Shown in pieces: positions 9,627-16,096 of a stretch of 16,096 nt of DNA. How positions within the stretch are numbered: the first letter of the stretch is position 1; each line of letters begins with the position of its first letter. The DNA lies in contig CAIIXF020000398.1 in NCBI GenBank assembly GCA_903813345.2, positions 1 through 16,096 of the forward strand, in the 5' to 3' direction. The notes beneath the pieces are model-generated. The model had not been told where the DNA came from and made no database searches. It was given only the letters and a program-made list of their open reading frames with translations. Source of the DNA: Owenia fusiformis. Taxonomy: Eukaryota; Annelida; Polychaeta; Sabellida; Oweniidae. A program made the position numbers and the translations under genes.

Positions 9627-12600
9627 TCAATTTTAGAAAGAAAAATTTATTTCGTAACGCTCATCCGAGGAGGGTGTCATCCTAAATGTGTCTCGTCCGG
9701 AGACGTGTCATCCCGAGATGACACCAGACATCACCACTCTGTTCAACTTGAACTATAACATCATTTTATACCATTAATTTCAATTTTAGAAAGAAAAATT
9801 TATTTCGTAACGCTCATCCGAGGAGGGTGTCATCCTAAATGTGTCTCGTCCGGAGACGTGTCATCCCGAGATGACACCAGACATCACCACTCTGTTCAAC
9901 TTGAACTATAACATCATTTTATACCATTAATTTCAATTTTAGAAAGAAAAATTTATTTCGTAACGCTCATCCGAGGAGGGTGTCATCCTAAATGTGTCTC
10001 GTCCGGAGACGTGTCATCCCGAGATGACACCAGACATCACCACTCTGTTCAACTTGAACTATAACATCATTTTATACCATTAATTTCAATTTTAGAAAGA
10101 AAAATTTATTTCGTAACGCTCATCCGAGGAGGGTGTCATCCTAAATGTGTCTCGTCCGGAGACGTGTCATCCCGAGATGACACCAGACATCACCACTCTG
10201 TTCAACTTGAACTATAACATCATTTTATACCATTAATTTCAATTTTAGAAAGAAAAATTTATTTCGTAACGCTCATCCGAGGAGGGTGTCATCCTAAATG
10301 TGTCTCGTCCGGAGACGTGTCATCCCGAGATGACACCAGACATCACACACTCTGTTCAACTTGAACTATAACATCATTTTATACCATTAATTTCAATTTT
10401 AGAAAGAAAATTTATTTCGTAACGCTCATCCGAGGAGGGTGTCATCCTAAATGTGTCTCGTCCGGAGACGTGTCATCCCGAGATGACACCAGACATCACC
10501 ACTCTGTTCAACTTGAACTATAACATCATTTTATACCATTAATTTCAATTTTAGAAAGAAAAATTTATTTCGTAACGCTCATCCGAGGAGGGTGTCATCC
10601 TAAATGTGTCTCGTCCGGAGACGTGTCATCCCGAGATGACACCAGACATCACCACTCTGTTCAACTTGAACTATAACATCATTTTATACCATTAATTTCA
10701 ATTTTAGAAAGAAAAATTTATTTCGTAACGCTCATCCGAGGAGGGGTGTCATCCTAAATGTCTCTCGTCCGGAGACGTGTCATCCCGAGATGACACCAGA
10801 CATCACCACTCTGTTCAACTTGAACTATAACATCATTTTATACCATTAATTTCAATTTTAGAAAGAAAAATTATTTCGTAACGCTCATCCGAGGAGGGTG
10901 TCATCCTAAATGTGTCTCGTCCGGAGACGTGTCATCCCGAGATGACACCAGACATCACCACTCTGTTCAACTTGAACTATAACATCATTTTATACCATTA
11001 ATTTCAATTTTAGAAAGAAAATTTATTTCGTAACGCTCATCCGAGGAGGGTGTCATCCTAAATGTGTCTCGTCCGGAGACGTGTCATCCCGAGATGACAC
11101 CAGACATCACCACTCTGTTCAACTTGAACTATAACATCATTTTATACCATTAATTTCAATTTTAGAAAGAAAAATTATTTCGTAACGCTCATCCGAGGAG
11201 GGTGTCATCCTAAATGTGTCTCGTCCGGAGACGTGTCATCCCGAGATGACACCAGACATCACCACTCTGTTCAACTTGAACTATAACATCATTTTATACC
11301 ATTAATTTCAATTTTAGAAAGAAAAATTTATTTCGTAACGCTCATCCGAGGAGGGTGTCATCCTAATGTGTCTCGTCCGGAGACGTGTCATCCCGAGATG
11401 ACACCAGACATCACCACTCTGTTCAACTTGAACTATAACATCATTTTATACCATTAATTTCAATTTTAGAAAGAAAAATTTATTTCGTAACGCTCATCCG
11501 AGGAGGGTGTCATCCTAAATGTGTCTCGTCCGGAGACGTGTCATCCCGAGATGACACCAGACATCACCACTCTGTTCAACTTGAACTATAACATCATTTT
11601 ATACCATTAATTTCAATTTTAGAAAGAAAAATTTATTTCGTAACGCTCATCCGAGGAGGGTGTCATCCTAAATGTGTCTCGTCCGGAGACGTGTCATCCC
11701 GAGATGACACCAGACATCACCACTCTGTTCAACTTGAACTATAACATCATTTTATACCATTAATTTCAATTTTAGAAAGAAAAATTTATTTCGTAACGCT
11801 CATCCGAGGAGGGTGTCATCCTAAATGTGTCTCGTCCGGAGACGTGTCATCCCGAGATGACACCAGACATCACCACTCTGTTCAACTTGAACTATAACAT
11901 CATTTTATACCATTAATTTCAATTTTAGAAAGAAAAATTTATTTCGTAACGCTCATCCGAGGAGGGTGTCATCCTAAATGTGTCTCGTCCGAGACGTGTC
12001 ATCCCGAGATGACACCAGACATCACCACTCTGTTCAACTTGAACTATAACATCATTTTATACCATTAATTTCAATTTTAGAAAGAAAAATTTATTTCGTA
12101 ACGCTCATCCGAGGAGGGTGTCATCCTAAATGTGTCTCGTCCGGAGACGTGTCATCCCGAGATGACACCAGACATCACCACTCTGTTCAACTTGAACTAT
12201 AACATCATTTTATACCATTAATTTCAATTTTAGAAAGAAAAATTTATTTCGTAACGCTCATCCGAGGAGGGTGTCATCCTAAATGTGTCTCGTCCGGAGA
12301 CGTGTCATCCCGAGATGACACCAGACATCACCACTCTGTTCAACTTGAACTATAACATCATTTTATACCATTAATTTCAATTTTAGAAAGAAAAATTTAT
12401 TTCGTAACGCTCATCCGAGGGGGTGTCATCCTAAATGTGTCTCGTCCGGAGACGTGTCATCCCGAGATGACACCAGACATCACCACTCTGTTCAACTTGA
12501 ACTATAACATCATTTTATACCATTAATTTCAATTTTAGAAAGAAAAATTTATTTCGTAACGCTCATCCGAGGAGGGTGTCATCCTAAATGTGTCTCGTCC

Positions 12601-13749
12601 GGAGACGTGTCATCCCGAGATGACACCAGACATCACACTCTGTTCAACTTGAACTATAACATCATTTATACCATTAATTTCAATTTTAGAAAGAAAAATT
12701 TATTTCGTAACGCTCATCCGAGGAGGGTGTCATCCTAAATGTGTCTCGTCCGGAGACGTGTCATCCCGAGATGACACCAGACATCACCACTCTGTTCAAC
12801 TTGAACTATAACATCATTTTATACCATTAATTTCAATTTTAGAAAGAAAAATTTATTTCGTAACGCTCATCCGAGGAGGGTGTCATCCTAAATGTGTCTC
12901 GTCCGGAGACGTGTCATCCCGAGATGACACCAGACATCACCACTCTGTTCAACTTGAACTATAACATCATTTTATACCATTAATTTCAATTTTAGAAAGA
13001 AAAATTTATTTCGTAACGCTCATCCGAGGAGGGTGTCATCCTAAATGTGTCTCGTCCGGAGACGTGTCATCCCGAGATGACACCAGACATCACCACTCTG
13101 TTCAACTTGAACTATAACATCATTTTATACCATTAATTTCAATTTTAGAAAGAAAAATTTATTTCGTAACGCTCATCCGAGGAGGGTGTCATCCTAAATG
13201 TGTCTCGTCCGGAGACGTGTCATCCCGAGATGACACCAGACATCACCACTCTGTTCAACTTGAACTATAACATCATTTTATACCATTAATTTCAATTTTA
13301 GAAAGAAAAATTTATTTCGTAACGCTCATCCGAGGAGGGTGTCATCCTAAATGTGTCTCGTCCGGAGACGTGTCATCCCGAGATGACACCAGACATCACC
13401 ACTCTGTTCAACTTGAACTATAACATCATTTTATACCATTAATTTCAATTTTAGAAAGAAAATTTATTTCGTAACGCTCATCCGAGGAGGGTGTCATCCT
13501 AAATGTGTCTCGTCCGGAGACGTGTCATCCCGAGATGACACCAGACATCACCACTCTGTTCAACTTGAACTATAACATCATTTTATACCATTAATTTCAA
13601 TTTTAGAAAGAAAAATTTATTTCGTAACGCTCATCCGAGGAGGGTGTCATCCTAAATGTGTCTCGTCCGGAGACGTGTCATCCCGAGATGACACCAGACA
13701 TCACCACTCTGTTCAACTTGAACTATAACATCATTTTATACCATTAATT
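9627..13749. repeat. Copies 64-90, mixture of intact and slightly altered units
   Basis: Sixteen of 27 copies match the consensus (64-67, 70, 76-78, 80-81, 84-88 and 90). Copy 68 has one extra A (CATCACACACT). Copies 69, 73 and 89 have A4 in the A-tract. Copy 71 has an extra G (GAGGGG) and a G-to-C change (ATGTCTCTC). Copies 72 and 74 have lost a T from AAAAATTTAT. Copy 75 reads CCTAATG. Copy 79 reads TCCGAG. Copy 82 reads CCGAGGGGG, having lost an A. Copy 83 has lost a base from CATCACCACT and a T from TTTT. The net loss is 8 bases over the block. Confidence 0.9.
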
Positions 13750-16018
13750 TCAATTTTAGAAAGAAAAATTTATTTCGTAACGCTCATCCGAGAGGGTGTC
13801 ATCCTAAATGTGTCTCGTCCGGAGACGTGTCATCCCGAGATGACACCAGACATCACCACTCTGTTCAACTTGAACTATAACATCATTTTATACCATTATT
13901 TCAATTTTAGAAAGAAAATTTATTTCGTAACGCTCATCCGAGGAGGTGTCATCCTAAATGTGTCTCGTCCGGAGACGTGTCATCCGAGATGACACCAGAC
14001 ATCACCACTCTGTTCAACTTGAACTATAACATCATTTTATACCATTAATTTCAATTTTAGAAAGAAAAATTTATTTCGTAACGCTCATCCGAGGAGGGTG
14101 TCATCCTAAATGTGTCTCGTCCGGAGACGTGTCATCCCGAGATGACACCAGACATCACCACTCTGTTCAACTTGAACTATAACATCATTTATACCATTAA
14201 TTTCAATTTTAGAAAGAAAAATTTATTTCGTAACGCTCATCCGAGGAGGGTGTCATCCTAATGTGTCTCGTCCGGAGACGTGTCATCCCGAGATGACACC
14301 AGACATCACCACTCTGTTCAACTTGAACTATAACATCATTTTATACCATTAATTTCAATTTTAGAAAGAAAAATTTATTTCGTAACGCTCATCCGGGAGG
14401 GTGTCATCCTAAATGTGTCTCGTCCGGAGACGTGTCATCCCGAGATGACACCAGACATCACCACTCTGTTCAACTTGAACTATAACATCATTTTATACCA
14501 TTAATTTCAATTTTAGAAAGAAAAATTTATTTCGTAACGCTCATCCGAGGAGGGTGTCATCCTAAATGTGTCTCGTCCGGAGACGTGTCATCCCGAGATG
14601 ACACCAGACATCACCACTCTGTTCAACTTGAACTATAACATCATTTTATACCATTAATTTCAATTTTAGAAAGAAAATTTATTTCGTAACGCTCATCCGA
14701 GGAGGGTGTCATCCTAAATGTGTCTCGTCCGGAGACGTGTCATCCCGAGATGACACCAGACATCACCACTCTGTTCAACTTGAACTATACATCATTTTAT
14801 ACCATTAATTTCAATTTTAGAAAGAAAAATTATTTTTCGTAACGCTCATCCGAGGAGGGTGTCATCCTAAATGTGTCTCGTCCGGAGACGTGTCATCCCG
14901 AGATGACACCAGACATCACCACTCTGTTCAACTTGAACTATAACATCATTTTATACCATTAATTTCAATTTTAGAAAGAAAAATTTATTTCGTAACGCTC
15001 ATCCGAGGAGGGTGTCATCCTAATGTGTCTCGTCCGGAGACGTGTCATCCCGAGATGACACCAGACATCACCACTCTGTTCAACTTGAACTATAACATCA
15101 TTTTATACCATTAATTTCATTTTAGAAAGAAAATTTATTTCGTAACGCTCATCCGAGGAGGGTGTCATCCTAAATGTGTCTCGTCCGGAGACGTGTCATC
15201 CCGAGATGACCCAGACATCACCACTCTGTTCAACTTGAACTATAACATCATTTTATACCATTAATTTCAATTTTAGAAAGAAAAATTTATTTCGTACGCT
15301 CATCCGAGAGGGTGTCATCCTAATGTGTCTCGTCCGGAGACGTGTCATCCCGAGATGACACCAGACATCACCACTCTGTTCAACTTGAACTATAACATCA
15401 TTTTTATACCATTAATTTCAATTTTAGAAAGAAATTTATTTCGTAACGCTCATCCAGAGGGTGTCATCCTAAATGTGTCTCGTCCGGAGACGTGTCATCC
15501 CGAGATGACACCAGACATCACCACTCTGTTCAACTTGAACTATACACATCATTTTATACCATTAATTTCAATTTTAGAAAGAAAAATTTATTTCGTAACG
15601 CTCATCCGAGGAGGGTGTCATCCTAATGTGTCTCGTCCGGAGACGTGTCATCCCGAGATGACACCAGACATCACCACTCTGTTCAACTTGAACTATAACA
15701 TCATTTTATACCTTAATTTCAATTTTAGAAAGAAAATTTATTTCGTAACGCTCATCCGAGGAGGGTGTCATCCTAAATGTGTCTCGTCCGGAGACGTGTC
15801 ATCCCGAGATGACACCAGACATCACCACTCTGTTCAACTTGACTATAACATCATTTTATACCATTATTTCATTTTAGAAAGAAAAATTTATTTCGTAACG
15901 CTCATCCGAGGAGGGTGTCATCCTAAATGTGTCTCGTCCGGAGACGTTTCATCCCGAGATGACACCAGACATCACACTCTGTTCAACTGAACTATAACAT
16001 CATTTTATACCATTAAGT
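13750..16018. repeat. Copies 91-105, right-hand block in which nearly every unit is shortened
   Basis: Only copy 96 (14507-14659) is intact; the block is 26 bases short of 15 full units. Changes include A-tract losses (92, 97, 100, 102, 104), CCTAATG (94, 99, 101, 103), losses in CCGAGGAGGG (91, 92, 95, 101, 102), and lost A or T in the TTAATTTCAATTTT join (91, 100, 104, 105). Copy 98 has a rearranged T-run (AATTATTTTTCG). Copy 101 has an extra T, and copy 102 reads CTATACACATC. Copy 105 carries the only two clear substitutions, GTGTC to GTTTC and TTAATTT to TTAAGTT. Damage rises towards the window edge. Repeated frame shifts open a stop-free run of 221 codons at 15325-15990 that merely translates the satellite. 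Confidence 0.9.
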
Positions 16019-16096
16019 TCAATTTTAGAAAGAAAAATTTTATTTCGTAACGCTCATCCGAGGAGGGTGTCATCCTAATGTGTCTCGTCCGGAGAC
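16019..16096. repeat. Copy 106, partial unit cut by the window edge
   Basis: This copy starts at 16019 and stops after GGAGAC, at the end of hairpin 1 (unit position 78). It has one extra T in the T-run (AAAAATTTTATTTCG) and reads CCTAATG. The array therefore continues to the right of the window. Confidence 0.93.

Larger units (their letters stand above)
1..16096. repeat. Satellite DNA array, 153-bp unit, 105 complete copies plus one partial
   Basis: Every base belongs to one tandem repeat. The block starting TCAATTTTAG recurs at 1, 154, 307 and so on; lines 3060 bp apart (20 units) match exactly. I traced 106 unit starts; complete copies are 150-157 bp long and most are exactly 153. All copies share one orientation, and there is no insertion of foreign sequence, inversion or unique spacer. 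Both edges cut through the array, so its true size is unknown. The consensus has 35 C and 25 G per 153 bases. Stops occur in every frame: on the plus strand at unit positions 8, 29, 57, 93, 123, 130 and 149, and on the minus strand where TTA, CTA or TCA lie at 1, 7, 21, 35, 51, 56 and 82 among others. The array is therefore non-coding. An array like this is typical of eukaryotic heterochromatin; the family itself is not one I recognise. Confidence 0.98.

Noticed and set aside
13810-13992. 60-codon open frame
   Set aside because: It results from deletions in copies 91 and 92 and is satellite translation only.
15325-15990. 221-codon open frame, the longest in the window
   Set aside because: It crosses five units in which frequent deletions repeatedly shift the frame around stops. 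The product is the same peptide block in changing frames, and intact units to the left carry stops in all frames.
1-16096. CRISPR array
   Set aside because: The whole 153-bp unit is repeated with no unique spacers between repeats, and the unit is far longer than a CRISPR repeat.

Overview
The whole window is one uninterrupted head-to-tail satellite DNA array. The repeat unit is 153 bp with about 39% G+C (60 of 153 bases in the consensus). Counting units from the first base (TCAATTTTAG...), I traced 105 complete copies and a 78-bp partial copy that runs off the right edge. Neither array end is visible and no unique flanking DNA is present. I find no protein-coding gene, RNA gene, mobile element or CRISPR array. 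All six frames of the consensus unit contain stop codons, so a clean array cannot hold a long ORF.

A long, non-coding, nearly uniform tandem array with a near-nucleosome-length unit points to eukaryotic heterochromatin (pericentromeric, subtelomeric or similar). I do not recognise the family and cannot name the organism. CpG is not depleted (7 per unit, about 5.7 expected from base composition). This argues mildly against a heavily CpG-methylated genome, or for very recent homogenisation.

Layout: copies 1-2 (1-306) are consensus. Copies 3-6 (307-921) are disturbed by mixed insertions, deletions and substitutions. Copies 7-31 (922-4746) look identical by eye. Copies 32-55 (4747-8414) carry only four single-base deletions. 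Copies 56-63 (8415-9626) are mostly altered. Copies 64-90 (9627-13749) mix intact and altered units. Copies 91-105 and the terminal partial (13750-16096) are almost all altered, usually by one to three deleted bases. In total 65 of 105 complete copies show no difference from the consensus by eye. Most differences are one-base losses in short homopolymers. That pattern suits residual long-read sequencing error at least as well as evolution, so the right third and copies 3-6 should be read cautiously.

Each unit has two halves. A G+C-rich half (unit positions about 32-112) holds all but one of the CpGs, a degenerate internal duplication and two abutting hairpins. An A+T-rich half holds an A-tract and a short perfect inverted repeat. 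The hairpin pair, with a competing upstream arm, is the most distinctive structural signal. No new biological system is evident beyond this satellite family.
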